Assembly (NCBI RefSeq): GCF_001486585.1 | Contig: NZ_LN909044.1 | Location: 439,488-503,487 of the forward strand | Direction of reading: 5' to 3' | DNA from: Paenibacillus senegalimassiliensis | GTDB lineage: Bacteria > Bacillota > Bacilli > Paenibacillales > Paenibacillaceae | DNA: 64,000 bases | Shown: positions 16,759 through 25,101 of the stretch, one piece after another | Layout of the letters: each line of letters opens with the position of its first letter | Numbering within the stretch: position 1 is the first letter of the stretch | The notes under the pieces: model-generated | Database searches by the model: none | What the model saw: only the letters and a program-made list of their open reading frames with translations | Told to the model about the DNA's origin: nothing | Position numbers and translations under genes: made by a program

Positions 16759-18489
16759 TTATTTAGGTAATTGGAACGAGCTCTTAAGCGATACAATACG
16801 GTTAAACACCAGATGCCCCGGTGCGGAATATTTGGTATCCACATTGAAATAACCATGACGGAAAAATTGGAACTTATCTTGCGGCTCGGCGTCCTTCATT
16901 CCTGGCTCTACAAAGCCTTGGGCAATGATCAGCGAATTCGGATTAATCAGATCAAGGAATGTTTTCTCCTCCACTGATTCATCCAGTGGTGCTTCGGTGA
17001 CATCAAGCAAGCCTTCTGGCGATTCGTCAAGCGCTACTCCCTCAACCTCTTCTTCTTCCAGAATTAAAGGCTCGAAGAGACGGAATTCAGCCGGTACCGC
17101 CTGGCTCGCTTCCACCCAGTGAATCGTTCCTTTCACTTTACGCCCGGTAAAGCCGCTGCCACTCTTTGTTTCCGGGTCATAGGTGCAGTGAATTTCCACC
17201 ACCTCGCCCTGCTCGTCCTTGATAACCTCATTACACTTAATGAAATAAGCATGCTTCAAGCGTACTTCATTCCCTGGGAACAAGCGGAAATACTTATTTG
17301 GCGGGTTCTCCATGAAGTCCTCCCGCTCAATATAAATCTCGCGCGAGAAGGGAATTTGACGATTCCCCATCTCAGGATTTTCACTGTTATTTTCGGCCTC
17401 CAGCATTTCCGTTTGGCCTTCTGGATAGTTGGTGATGACAACCTTAAGCGGGTCAAGCACCGCCATCGTGCGCGGGGCCTTCATCTTCAAATCTTCGCGG
17501 ATGAAATGCTCCAGCATCTTCACATCAATACTACCGTAAGCCTTGGAAATTCCGGTCTCATACACGAACGATCTGATCGATTCCGGCGTGTAGCCACGGC
17601 GGCGCAACCCGGATATTGTTGGCATACGCGGATCGTCCCAGCCGTCCACAATCTCCTCGTCCACCAGCTTCTTCAGCTTGCGCTTACTGGTCACTGTTTG
17701 TGTCAGGTTAAGTCGTCCAAATTCATATTGGTGGGATACGTTAGGCATCTCCGTCTCGGCAATAGTCCAGTCGTAGAATGGACGCTGATCTTCAAACTCC
17801 GTAGAGCAAAGCGAATGCGTCACGCCCTCAATAGCATCCTCCAGCGGATGGGCAAAGGTATACATAGGATAAATACACCATTTGTCCCCGGTGTTGTGAT
17901 GGGACGCATGAACGATCCGGTAAATGACAGGGTCGCGGAAATTGATGTTCGGCGATGCCATATCAATCTTGGCCCGAAGCACCTTCTCTCCGTTCTTGAA
18001 TTCCCCTGCCCGCATCCGCTCGAACAAGTCCAGATTCTCTTCAACAGAGCGGTCGCGGTAAGGGCTGTTCTTACCTGGCTCGGTCAACGTTCCGCGCAGT
18101 TCACGAATTTGTTCAGCACTCAAGTCGTCGACGTAAGCTTTGCCTTTCTTAATCAATACGGTAGCGCGATGGTACATTTCCTCGAAATAGTCGGAAGCGA
18201 AGCGAAGCTCTTCCCATTCGAAGCCAAGCCACTTGACGTCTTCCTTGATGGAGTTAACGTATTCTACGTCCTCCTTGACCGGATTTGTATCGTCAAAGCG
18301 CAGATGGGTGCGGCCACCGAATTCATCGGCCAGCGCAAAGTTAATCCAGATTGCCTTGGCATGTCCCACATGCAAATAGCCATTAGGCTCCGGCGGAAAG
18401 CGGGTTACGACCGTCTTGACCTTCCCGCTCTTCAAATCTTCCGAAATGATGTTCTTAATGAAATTGGGAGGAGTAAATTTGTTCTCCAC
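16759..18489 (-). CDS. glnS: Glutaminyl-tRNA synthetase
   Basis: A 576-residue class I synthetase that charges tRNA-Gln directly. The ATP-binding HIGH motif is HVGH at residues 40-43 within [16 protein letters not shown], typical for GlnRS rather than GluRS, and the KMSKS counterpart is TSKRKL near residue 265. The C-terminal beta-barrel anticodon-binding domains are present, so the length is normal. GTG 18489 is chosen because AAAGGTG precedes it; the ATG at 18510 has no binding site. Most Firmicutes lack GlnRS and use GatCAB, so acquisition by transfer in an ancestor is likely. The gene stands alone. Confidence 0.95.
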   Translation of the reverse strand: MENKFTPPNFIKNIISEDLKSGKVKTVVTRFPPEPNGYLHVGHAKAIWINFALADEFGGRTHLRFDDTNPVKEDVEYVNSIKEDVKWLGFEWEELRFASDYFEEMYHRATVLIKKGKAYVDDLSAEQIRELRGTLTEPGKNSPYRDRSVEENLDLFERMRAGEFKNGEKVLRAKIDMASPNINFRDPVIYRIVHASHHNTGDKWCIYPMYTFAHPLEDAIEGVTHSLCSTEFEDQRPFYDWTIAETEMPNVSHQYEFGRLNLTQTVTSKRKLKKLVDEEIVDGWDDPRMPTISGLRRRGYTPESIRSFVYETGISKAYGSIDVKMLEHFIREDLKMKAPRTMAVLDPLKVVITNYPEGQTEMLEAENNSENPEMGNRQIPFSREIYIEREDFMENPPNKYFRLFPGNEVRLKHAYFIKCNEVIKDEQGEVVEIHCTYDPETKSGSGFTGRKVKGTIHWVEASQAVPAEFRLFEPLILEEEEVEGVALDESPEGLLDVTEAPLDESVEEKTFLDLINPNSLIIAQGFVEPGMKDAEPQDKFQFFRHGYFNVDTKYSAPGHLVFNRIVSLKSSFQLPK

Positions 18490-18611
18490 GGGTATCACCT
18501 TTCTATTCATAGAAGTTCAAACCTGCGTACAATAAATATTGGTTTATGCTTCCCCGATTTTTCTTCTTCTAAATATACCGATATATTTCCAATAGTTCAA
18601 TGCCTGGCTGC

Positions 18612-19100
18612 CTATACTCTTCGCCACATCAGAACATCATCCACATACTGCCCCTGAATGAGAAACTCCTCAATCAACCGGCCCTGCTCGGTAAACCCAC
18701 AACTCTCGTAAAAAGCAATCGCCCCTGGGTTGCTGGACAATACGCGGAGTGACAGCTTGCTTACACCCTGCGCAGCCGCCCAATCAAGAAAGGCATTCAT
18801 CAGAAGACGACCCAGGCCCTGTCGCTGGTAAGCCGGATGAATAGCGATATTCAAATCAAGCACATGCCGATTGCTGGGTAACGAGGTAGGGGATTTAAAG
18901 CCAATATATCCGCATATCTGTTCTCCCAGACAAGCTACAATCTGACTGCCAGGAGGACAGTTCTTCAAATAATGCTCGCGCGAATTCCAACTTAATACTT
19001 CGGCGGGCGTATTATGGCGATCCCAAGTTAGCTTGTCGATGTCCATAAGCGCCCCCGCATCACGCATCTCTGACAGTCGCGTACTGAATTCGTGCTTCAT
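18612..19100 (-). CDS. GNAT-family N-acetyltransferase
   Basis: A 162-residue acetyl-CoA-dependent acetyltransferase. Motif A reads AYQRQGLGRLLMNAFLDWA near residues 95-113, followed by SLRVLSSNPGAIAFYESCGF, the standard motif B. The C-terminus (EFLIQGQYVDDVLMWRRV) resembles acetyltransferases that act on peptide or small-molecule amines. ATG 19100 follows GAGGGGG. Unlinked to neighbours; acceptor unknown. Confidence 0.88.
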   Translation of the reverse strand: MKHEFSTRLSEMRDAGALMDIDKLTWDRHNTPAEVLSWNSREHYLKNCPPGSQIVACLGEQICGYIGFKSPTSLPSNRHVLDLNIAIHPAYQRQGLGRLLMNAFLDWAAAQGVSKLSLRVLSSNPGAIAFYESCGFTEQGRLIEEFLIQGQYVDDVLMWRRV

Positions 19101-19160
19101 CCGATCAACCCCCTCTAACTAACTTCAAATAGATATGCTTACGATTCTCATGAGCCAAGG

Positions 19161-20381
19161 TCAGGAGGTGAGACTGGCTGGCTGATCATCATCCCGGTTC
19201 ATCACAGCATGAATCAGGAAGGACAACGCAGATAATCCAGCAATGCCGACGGCCAGCCATGCCACCGGAATCAGTCCGTTCCAGTCGAATAGCATGCCCA
19301 TAGCATAGGGACCAACTACACGGCCCGCTGCTCCCATCCCTCCAACCACTCCAAGGTAAAATGGCGCCGCCTTGCCTGTCCGATCAGATACAAAGGCCGG
19401 AATAGCCGGAGAGATCAACATTTCTCCAAAAGTCGCAAAGATCATCCCTGCAATCATGCTGGGGTAATTATGAAAACCGAGAATGGTGGCATAACCCATC
19501 ATATAGAATAAGGCACTGACCGTCATCTGCGCTTGAGCAGAGCCGGCAAACACCCGTTTTACCCACAGAATGAACGGTTGTCCCAAGAAAATCAATACTC
19601 CATTTAATGTCCATAATATACTATAATTCCATTCCGGCATCCCCTGGGATATCGTAAATGGTGATACACCATTATTCCAGATGCAATTGCCTAGCCATAG
19701 GAAAAACGAGCCGACTCCCATAAACAGATAAACGGGGTAACGGCGTAGCAATTTCTTAACGCTTTCGCCCTCAACGGTATTTTTGCGTTTTTGCACATGC
19801 AATTCGCCCTCATCTTTTTGAACTTTGTTCAAATAAATCCAGAAGAAAACAGCAAATGCCGCCGAAGTCAGGCCGTTCAACACAAAGCTCAGATTATAGG
19901 AAATTTGCGCCAGGAAGCCACTCATGGCCGTCCCCAGAGCAACGCCGATATTGTTGGCAACATAGATTACGTTGAATAGTTCTCCGCGACGCTCGGCAAA
20001 GCGGAAGCCGATAAATGCCTGAATAGCCGGCATTGAGGTGGCATTAAAGAAGCCTACCAGCAGCATCAGCAGCATGAAGAGATGCCAATGTCCACTTCCG
20101 TAGGGCAGGAGCGACAGAAACAGCGCATTGAAGCCGATGCCGCCCACGATCAGTCGCTTCACCCCCAAACGGTGGTACAGCGCACCGCCCAGCAGTTGTC
20201 CAGCGATCCCGCCAACGGACATGACCAAAATAACCAGACCAGCATCCGTAACGGTGCGACCGAGCACTTTGAATACAAACATCGTCACCAAAGGCCACAT
20301 CAATGAGCCCCCGGCCGAGCTAATCAAGCTGGCAACCAGAAAAATTTTGACTTCACGTGGATAGGATTGCAGCCATTTCAT
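19161..20381 (-). CDS. MFS transporter
   Basis: A 406-residue major facilitator with twelve hydrophobic segments, of the multidrug-type branch (VMSVGGIAGQLLGGALYHRLGVKRLI forms the loop 2-3 region). The ATG at 20381 lies eight bases after GGGAG; a TTG upstream at 20405 would swallow that site. A charged cytoplasmic loop (KRKNTVEGESVKKLLRR) separates the two halves. Probably a proton-driven efflux pump; substrate unknown. Confidence 0.85.
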   Translation of the reverse strand: MKWLQSYPREVKIFLVASLISSAGGSLMWPLVTMFVFKVLGRTVTDAGLVILVMSVGGIAGQLLGGALYHRLGVKRLIVGGIGFNALFLSLLPYGSGHWHLFMLLMLLVGFFNATSMPAIQAFIGFRFAERRGELFNVIYVANNIGVALGTAMSGFLAQISYNLSFVLNGLTSAAFAVFFWIYLNKVQKDEGELHVQKRKNTVEGESVKKLLRRYPVYLFMGVGSFFLWLGNCIWNNGVSPFTISQGMPEWNYSILWTLNGVLIFLGQPFILWVKRVFAGSAQAQMTVSALFYMMGYATILGFHNYPSMIAGMIFATFGEMLISPAIPAFVSDRTGKAAPFYLGVVGGMGAAGRVVGPYAMGMLFDWNGLIPVAWLAVGIAGLSALSFLIHAVMNRDDDQPASLTS

Positions 20382-20586
20382 GTTATCCACTCCCTTCTGT
20401 ATCAACGTCAGTATATAAGACAGATTAGAATAGTATCGCTTAAAACGACAGAGCAGGCAAGTACATTCATCGCCAATAACGTATGTGACTACGGTGCCAT
20501 GACATTAGTTCCTGTTACCATACAGTTATAACATGCTAAGGTAGATATTAAATAATGAACTGGAATATTGGAGGTTGAAAGCTGTT

Positions 20587-20907
20587 ATGGAGTATGTTGG
20601 AATTGTAGCTATCCTACTTGTTGTTGTGCTGTGGATTCGTTTATCTAGTTTGGAAAGCAAGTTGAATTCGCTCAAAGAGGAATTAAGCTCGCTGAAGTGG
20701 CAATCGGGCACTACCGGAAATGCATATGCGCCCTCGTCCATTACTTCAGCCATTAACCCCGACTTGGAACAAAAGCTTCATGCCCTTATTATGGAGAATC
20801 AAACAATCCGGGCTATCAAGGAAGTCAGAGTGGCTACCGGGATGTCACTGGCTGATGCCAAATCCTACGTGCAAAACCTGGAACAGAAATATCGGCCTAT
20901 GCGATAA
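20587..20907 (+). CDS. Membrane-anchored protein with L7/L12 C-terminal-like segment
   Basis: A 106-residue protein. Residues 2-20 form one hydrophobic helix, residues 22-40 a heptad-like coiled coil (LSSLESKLNSLKEELSSL), and the C-terminus AIKEVRVATGMSLADAKSYV resembles the helix-turn-helix of the ribosomal protein L7/L12 C-terminal domain, the part that contacts translation factors. ATG 20587 lies 12 bases after GGAGG; a TTG at 20575 directly touches that site. A strong terminator follows, so it is a single-gene unit. Role unknown; the L7/L12 resemblance is short. Confidence 0.75.
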   Translation: MEYVGIVAILLVVVLWIRLSSLESKLNSLKEELSSLKWQSGTTGNAYAPSSITSAINPDLEQKLHALIMENQTIRAIKEVRVATGMSLADAKSYVQNLEQKYRPMR

Positions 20908-20948
20908 TCAAATTATTTTCAGGCTCCAAGAGCCTGATTTACGAGACA

Positions 20949-20998
20949 AACAGCGCAAGCTTCCCACCAAAATCGGCCAGGGAGCTTGCGCTGTTTTT
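20949..20998 (+). terminator. Rho-independent terminator
   Basis: AACAGCGCAAGCTTCCC pairs with GGGAGCTTGCGCTGTT with one bulge, followed by a T run. It ends the L7/L12-like gene and may also serve the convergent channel gene. Confidence 0.9.
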
Positions 20999-21037
20999 GC
21001 CAAAAGTAAATTCTATAATCCAGTCGGATCAGATAGG

Positions 21038-21859
21038 TTATTTGCCGATAGATGCCGACTCGGTTGATTGTCCAGCAGCCTGCGCATGTCCTTTATCCTT
21101 CAAATAAGAAGCCCAGTACGCTCCCGCTACAAAGATCGCTCCTCCGGTCAGGTTACCAAGCCATACCGGAACGAAATTACGGAAGTAGTCGCCCCAGGAA
21201 TAATAGCCCTCAAAGATTGCTGCAGGAATCAAGAACATATTGGCCACGACGTGCTGGAACCCAATAGCTACGAAAGCCATCGTCGGGAACCAGATGCCCA
21301 TGATTTTTCCACTCATATTATCAGCACCATAAGACAGCCATACGGCTAAAGCAACCAGCCAGTTACATCCGATACCGGAAATAAAGGCTTGCAGGAAACC
21401 ATCATCCAGCTTATGAGCCACCATATCGACCAATTTCTCCAGGTAAGGTCCTTCTGCGGTCAAGCCAACAACATGGCCGAAGAAATAAGCAACGAACAAA
21501 GCACCTGCAAAGTTACTGAGTGTGATAAGCACCAGGTTCTTGAACATTTCTAAGGTCGTAATCCGCTTCGCCATCCTGGCAAGCGGCACAGCCATCATAT
21601 TGCCTGTGAGCAGTTCTCCTCCTGCCAGCAGGACAAGTACCAACCCAACCGGGAACACCGCTGCCCCCACAAAGTTGGCCATACTCCCCCACTCTGCCGG
21701 GGTATTGCTGATGACGCGAATATCAAGCAAAAAGCCGAGAGCAATAAATGCGCCGCCCAGAAAGCCAAGAATAAGCACGGTCAACAGCGGGTTATGCGCC
21801 TTCTTGATCCCGTTCTCTACGGTAATTTCAGCAATTTGCGCAGGTTTATAATACGCCAT
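21038..21859 (-). CDS. Formate/nitrite transporter family channel
   Basis: A 273-residue FNT-family channel (FocA/NirC/YwcJ) with six hydrophobic segments. Conserved features are GGELLTGN in the second repeat region and NWLVALAVWLSYGA. These pentameric channels pass small monovalent anions such as formate, nitrite or hydrosulfide. ATG 21859 is chosen because AAAGGAG precedes it; a longer frame begins at 21880. The upstream region has an Fnr-like site placed where a class II activator would bind, consistent with anaerobic expression. Which anion is carried is not clear. Confidence 0.92.
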   Translation of the reverse strand: MAYYKPAQIAEITVENGIKKAHNPLLTVLILGFLGGAFIALGFLLDIRVISNTPAEWGSMANFVGAAVFPVGLVLVLLAGGELLTGNMMAVPLARMAKRITTLEMFKNLVLITLSNFAGALFVAYFFGHVVGLTAEGPYLEKLVDMVAHKLDDGFLQAFISGIGCNWLVALAVWLSYGADNMSGKIMGIWFPTMAFVAIGFQHVVANMFLIPAAIFEGYYSWGDYFRNFVPVWLGNLTGGAIFVAGAYWASYLKDKGHAQAAGQSTESASIGK

Positions 21860-21910
21860 GATCCAATCTCCTTTATCCATTTAAAAGTTTCGATTCTTTC
21901 TGTCCAATCT

Positions 21911-21953
21911 ATTGTAGCCCGCCAGTTTTTCTGGATAAGTAACATAAATCACA
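21911..21953 (-). promoter_or_regulatory. Candidate Fnr-activated promoter of the FNT channel
   Basis: On the minus strand TGTGATTTATGTTACT (8 of 10 matches to TGTGA-N6-TCACA; 21938-21953) is followed by the -10 sequence TACAAT (21911-21916). The site centre falls 41.5 bases before the predicted start of transcription, and no good -35 is present, as expected for class II activation. Confidence 0.5.
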
Positions 21954-21979
21954 ATCTCGCTTCCAGAAAGCATTGGCAG

Positions 21980-22015
21980 AAAAAAAGCGCCGCCTCCCTA
22001 GGGAAGCTGCGCGCT
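21980..22015 (-). terminator. Terminator of the iron operon
   Basis: On the minus strand AGCGC...CCCTAGGG...GCGCT forms a stem followed by seven T residues. It begins within the stop codon of the FhuF-like gene. Confidence 0.8.
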
Positions 22016-22818
22016 TACGTCGCTTTCGCTGCTGCCAATCTCTCAACAATGCTCTGGCGCTTGGCCTCACGCTCCGTCTTGGATAGCTTGGGACAGCCAT
22101 AGCAATAGCCGTGATCCCCTTCGGTCCGGTAGGCAAGACAGCATGTTGGCTTCATGGTTGTCTGCCCCCCTGGTCGGTAAGGATCATCCAGTTTGATCTC
22201 TTTAATAAGATAGGGATTGCGCTTCAGGCCAAAGCTCGCTCCCGGCAATTGCTTGCCAAGCTCGAATTTGGCCAGTAGCCGGGAACGCTGCTCGGTGCTC
22301 TCTAGCTGGCCAGAGAGCGCCTGGACATAATACCGCACCCCAAGTGGCAATTGCCCCCATAGCTGCGTTACGGGTAAGCCTGAGACAGCAGCAAGCTGCT
22401 CAAACACGGGCCGTAGCACCTCATCGTAGAAGCCTGTAAGCTCAAGCTCCTCGGCACCCTGATGCTTCCGAAGCGGCCAAGGCTCACCCGCTTCCCCGTT
22501 CATGACATAATAAACCCAAGGGAACTGGTTCACCATAACGATTTGGACAGTAAGCTGGTCCAGTGAGAACCTGAACTTGCCGGGAGCTACTGCCAGTGCA
22601 TAGTGCAGCGCCGCGCATACCACTCGCCAACTGGAAGCAAAATATGTTGCTGCTACCTGCAAGTCACGACCCTTGATCTGCTGTTGATAAAATTCCAGAA
22701 AAGCAGCAAGCTGCTCACGATCCAGCAAAATAGCCGCCGGAATGGTGAACAGCGCATCTGTACGTTCCTTCATTACAATTCCTAGTTGTTGCTCCAGCAT
22801 CTGAGCCTCAACCTGCAT
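22015..22818 (-). CDS. FhuF-like ferric siderophore reductase
   Basis: A 267-residue protein whose C-terminus holds the cysteine pattern CC-x11-C-x2-C (CCLAYRTEGDHGYCYGC), nearly the FhuF [2Fe-2S] signature, which is CC-x10-C-x2-C. FhuF-type proteins reduce ferric iron from imported siderophores in the cytoplasm. It follows the siderophore-ATPase gene by 37 bp and shares its Fur-boxed promoter. A short basic tail follows the cluster motif. The N-terminal domain is poorly conserved, so the siderophore specificity is unknown. Confidence 0.8.
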   Translation of the reverse strand: MQVEAQMLEQQLGIVMKERTDALFTIPAAILLDREQLAAFLEFYQQQIKGRDLQVAATYFASSWRVVCAALHYALAVAPGKFRFSLDQLTVQIVMVNQFPWVYYVMNGEAGEPWPLRKHQGAEELELTGFYDEVLRPVFEQLAAVSGLPVTQLWGQLPLGVRYYVQALSGQLESTEQRSRLLAKFELGKQLPGASFGLKRNPYLIKEIKLDDPYRPGGQTTMKPTCCLAYRTEGDHGYCYGCPKLSKTEREAKRQSIVERLAAAKAT

Positions 22819-22855
22819 GATCTTCCCTCCTGCCGCTTATCGCCAAATGCCACAT

Positions 22856-23716
22856 CTATTGAGCAGAGGCCGCGACTGGCGGCATCTCGGGACCGTCGTT
22901 ATTACTCTTGCGCACCTTGCCCCCGGTAGCTGCACGGTACAACTCATAAGGAAGACACAGCGGCACGCCGCTACGTGGGTCAGTCACGATATCCGCCTCG
23001 ATGCCGAACACATCCCGCAACACAGGAGAAGTAACGACCTCCTCCGGACTTCCTGAAGCGACGGCCTGCCCTTGCTTGATGGCAATCATATAATGAGCAT
23101 AGCGGGCCGCATGGTTCAAATCATGCACCACCATCACGATGGTACGGCCGGAATCGGCATTTAATTCTTCCAACAGTTGCAGAACCTCTAACTGATGCGC
23201 CATATCCAGGAAGGTTGTGGGCTCGTCAAGGAACAGGATACTCGTCTCCTGCGCCAACGCCATTGCAATCCAGGCCCGTTGCCGTTGCCCACCGGATAGC
23301 TGCTCCAGAGCACGGTCGCTAAACTCTTCCATGCGGGTAGCTTCAATCGCCCATTCTACCACTTGACGATCTTCAGCCTTCAATCCCCCAAACCCTTTCT
23401 GGTGAGGGAATCGGCCGTAAGACACCAGCTCATAGACCGTCAACCCTTCCGGAGCTGTAGGATTCTGCGGAAGAATCGCCAGTTGCTTGGCGACCTCCCT
23501 TGTCGACTGCTTATGAATGGATTTCCCATTAAGCAGCACGCTGCCTGATTTGGGATTCAGAATCCGGGCCATCGTCTTCAGCACCGTTGATTTTCCCGAG
23601 CCATTGGCCCCTACCAGTGCAGTAATTTTACCTTGCGGGATAGAAATATTTAAATCCTTAACAATCAGACGATCTTCATAAGCAATATCTAAATGGGAAG
23701 TCTTTAAGGAACCCAT
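22856..23716 (-). CDS. Iron-siderophore ABC transporter ATP-binding protein (FecE/YusV-like)
   Basis: A 286-residue ATPase of the iron-siderophore/B12 importer class. Walker [10 protein letters not shown] is near residue 37, the signature LSGGQRQR near 141, Walker [13 protein letters not shown] near 161. No permease or binding-protein gene is adjacent, which recalls Bacillus YusV, a stand-alone ATPase that serves several siderophore permeases. The next gene encodes a FhuF-like reductase, and a perfect Fur box lies in the promoter, so expression should rise under iron starvation. ATG 23716 follows AAAGGAAGAG. Confidence 0.9.
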   Translation of the reverse strand: MGSLKTSHLDIAYEDRLIVKDLNISIPQGKITALVGANGSGKSTVLKTMARILNPKSGSVLLNGKSIHKQSTREVAKQLAILPQNPTAPEGLTVYELVSYGRFPHQKGFGGLKAEDRQVVEWAIEATRMEEFSDRALEQLSGGQRQRAWIAMALAQETSILFLDEPTTFLDMAHQLEVLQLLEELNADSGRTIVMVVHDLNHAARYAHYMIAIKQGQAVASGSPEEVVTSPVLRDVFGIEADIVTDPRSGVPLCLPYELYRAATGGKVRKSNNDGPEMPPVAASAQ

Positions 23717-23793
23717 ACCACTCTTCCTTTCCGTAATACGGCTATATAGCTAATAAACAACTCAAGTGCAATCTATTTTTTCATCTACAACTA

Positions 23794-23823
23794 AAGATAC
23801 TGATAATCATTATCATATGTCAA
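23794..23823 (-). promoter_or_regulatory. Fur-controlled promoter of the siderophore ATPase operon
   Basis: TGATAATCATTATCA at 23801-23815 is a perfect 7-1-7 Fur box. On the minus strand it exactly fills the spacer between TTGACA (23818-23823) and TATCTT (23794-23799), so Fur-Fe(II) would block RNA polymerase directly. Confidence 0.9.
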
Positions 23824-23865
23824 CCGTTATTTTGCCAGGTTCAAGGCCTTGTTCCTATGGAATAT

Positions 23866-23909
23866 AAAAAAGAAAGGAAGACCGTTGTCATCTGCCAAGC
23901 CTTCCTTTC
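23866..23909 (-). terminator. Terminator of the VanY-type gene
   Basis: GAAAGGAAG (23872-23880) pairs with CTTCCTTTC (23901-23909); on the minus strand the stem is followed by TTTTTT. Confidence 0.75.
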
Positions 23910-23951
23910 CCACCTTCTGCTATTATGATGTTCATGTACAGACCGAAGAGA

Positions 23952-24890
23952 TTAAGGCTGTCCGGACACCGGAACCGCCTCGTAATACTCTTCCAGCGTA
24001 ATGTCATGCTCACCGATATCGGTAGATATTTCCTTACCGACGTAGCGAAGATGCCATGGTTCATATTTGTAGCCCGTAATGCTCTCCTTGCCCTCTGGAT
24101 AACGAATGATAAAGCCGTAGTCCACCGCATGATCGGCTAGCCAGGCCGCTTCTTTGGTATCCCCGAAGCAGCTTTCTGCCGCACACTTGCCATCGCTGCC
24201 GGAAACATCAATAGCCAGGCCCGTCTCATGCTCACTGTGGCCAGGCACAGCGCTATAGGTCTTGGCCAATTCCTCGCCATCCTTGGCCACATAGCGGTTA
24301 AACAATGCCGTCTGCGTCTTGTGGGAACGATAGGCGGATACCCCGGCCAAATAAATGCCATCTTTCTCCGCTCCCGCGAACAGCTCCTCAAGAGCAGCAG
24401 CAGCTTCCTTGCGCATCATACGCTTCTCGATTTTCTCCTTGAACGTAAAGCGCACATCGGGATAGACCAAATCCTTCGGTTCATAGTCCTCCGGCAGTGC
24501 CAATTGCTTGTTAATCAGTACGGCCACGCTCTGCGGGTCGGCTGCCGCCGCTTGATCAGGACCTGCATCATTGCCAGTATTGCCACTAACGTCCCCGGCA
24601 CCATCCTGCCCTGGCTCTTGTCCCGTAGCACCGTCCGAGGTTGGCTCCTCTTCCCCAGCGTCATTTGGAGCCTCGGCCTGATCTCCGTCGTCGGTTCCCG
24701 TCTGATCTGATCCTTCCGCGTTACTGCCGTTCTCTGGTGTTCCTTGATTCTCACCGGATACATTGGCCCCATTCTCATTTGGTGTCGGCGGTAATTCAGC
24801 TTGCTTGTCGCCACAGCCTGCAATCCATATCACGGTAAGGAGCATAAGTACGACCACAGCGGCAAACGTACTTTTCTTCCTGCTATGCAT
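23952..24890 (-). CDS. D-alanyl-D-alanine carboxypeptidase lipoprotein, VanY family
   Basis: A 312-residue lipoprotein that should trim the terminal D-alanine of peptidoglycan stem peptides outside the membrane. The signal peptide ends WIAGC with the lipidated cysteine at about residue 26. A long linker rich in Gly, Asp, Glu, Gln and Asn (about residues 30-115) leads to the VanY domain with SEHETGLAIDV and EPWHLRYVG, which supply zinc ligands and the catalytic acid. ATG 24890 follows AGGGAGG; a longer frame upstream overlaps the helicase gene and is not used. No vancomycin-resistance genes are nearby, so this is probably a housekeeping cell-wall enzyme. Confidence 0.9.
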   Translation of the reverse strand: MHSRKKSTFAAVVVLMLLTVIWIAGCGDKQAELPPTPNENGANVSGENQGTPENGSNAEGSDQTGTDDGDQAEAPNDAGEEEPTSDGATGQEPGQDGAGDVSGNTGNDAGPDQAAAADPQSVAVLINKQLALPEDYEPKDLVYPDVRFTFKEKIEKRMMRKEAAAALEELFAGAEKDGIYLAGVSAYRSHKTQTALFNRYVAKDGEELAKTYSAVPGHSEHETGLAIDVSGSDGKCAAESCFGDTKEAAWLADHAVDYGFIIRYPEGKESITGYKYEPWHLRYVGKEISTDIGEHDITLEEYYEAVPVSGQP

Positions 24891-24999
24891 TTGTCGTTCC
24901 TCCCTGACGGCCGCCCCTATTTCTTCGGTCAGGGGTGACCGGTTCTTGTTGTGCTCTACATCCCTTAGACGGCGATCCCCGTCCAGGATGTTGCATGGT

Positions 25000-25081
25000 A
25001 AAATGCGGGAGCGTATGCTCCGGCCCCTTCGGGCTGGCCCCCAGGCCAGCAGCGTCAGGGCCCAAGGCTCACGCTCCCGCA
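25000..25081 (-). terminator. Large hairpin ending the helicase transcript
   Basis: TGCGGGAGCGT (25004-25014) and ACGCTCCCGCA (25071-25081) form an 11-bp stem; the interior also pairs (GCTGGCC with GGCCAGC). On the minus strand TTTT follows. The loop is unusually long and GC-rich. Confidence 0.65.
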
Positions 25082-25101
25082 GGCAACCGCGCTGCGCCGG
25101 G

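Noticed and set aside
17119-18657. 512-codon frame on the plus strand
   Set aside because: Antisense to glnS; its length follows from the codon structure of the real gene, and it shows no family motif.
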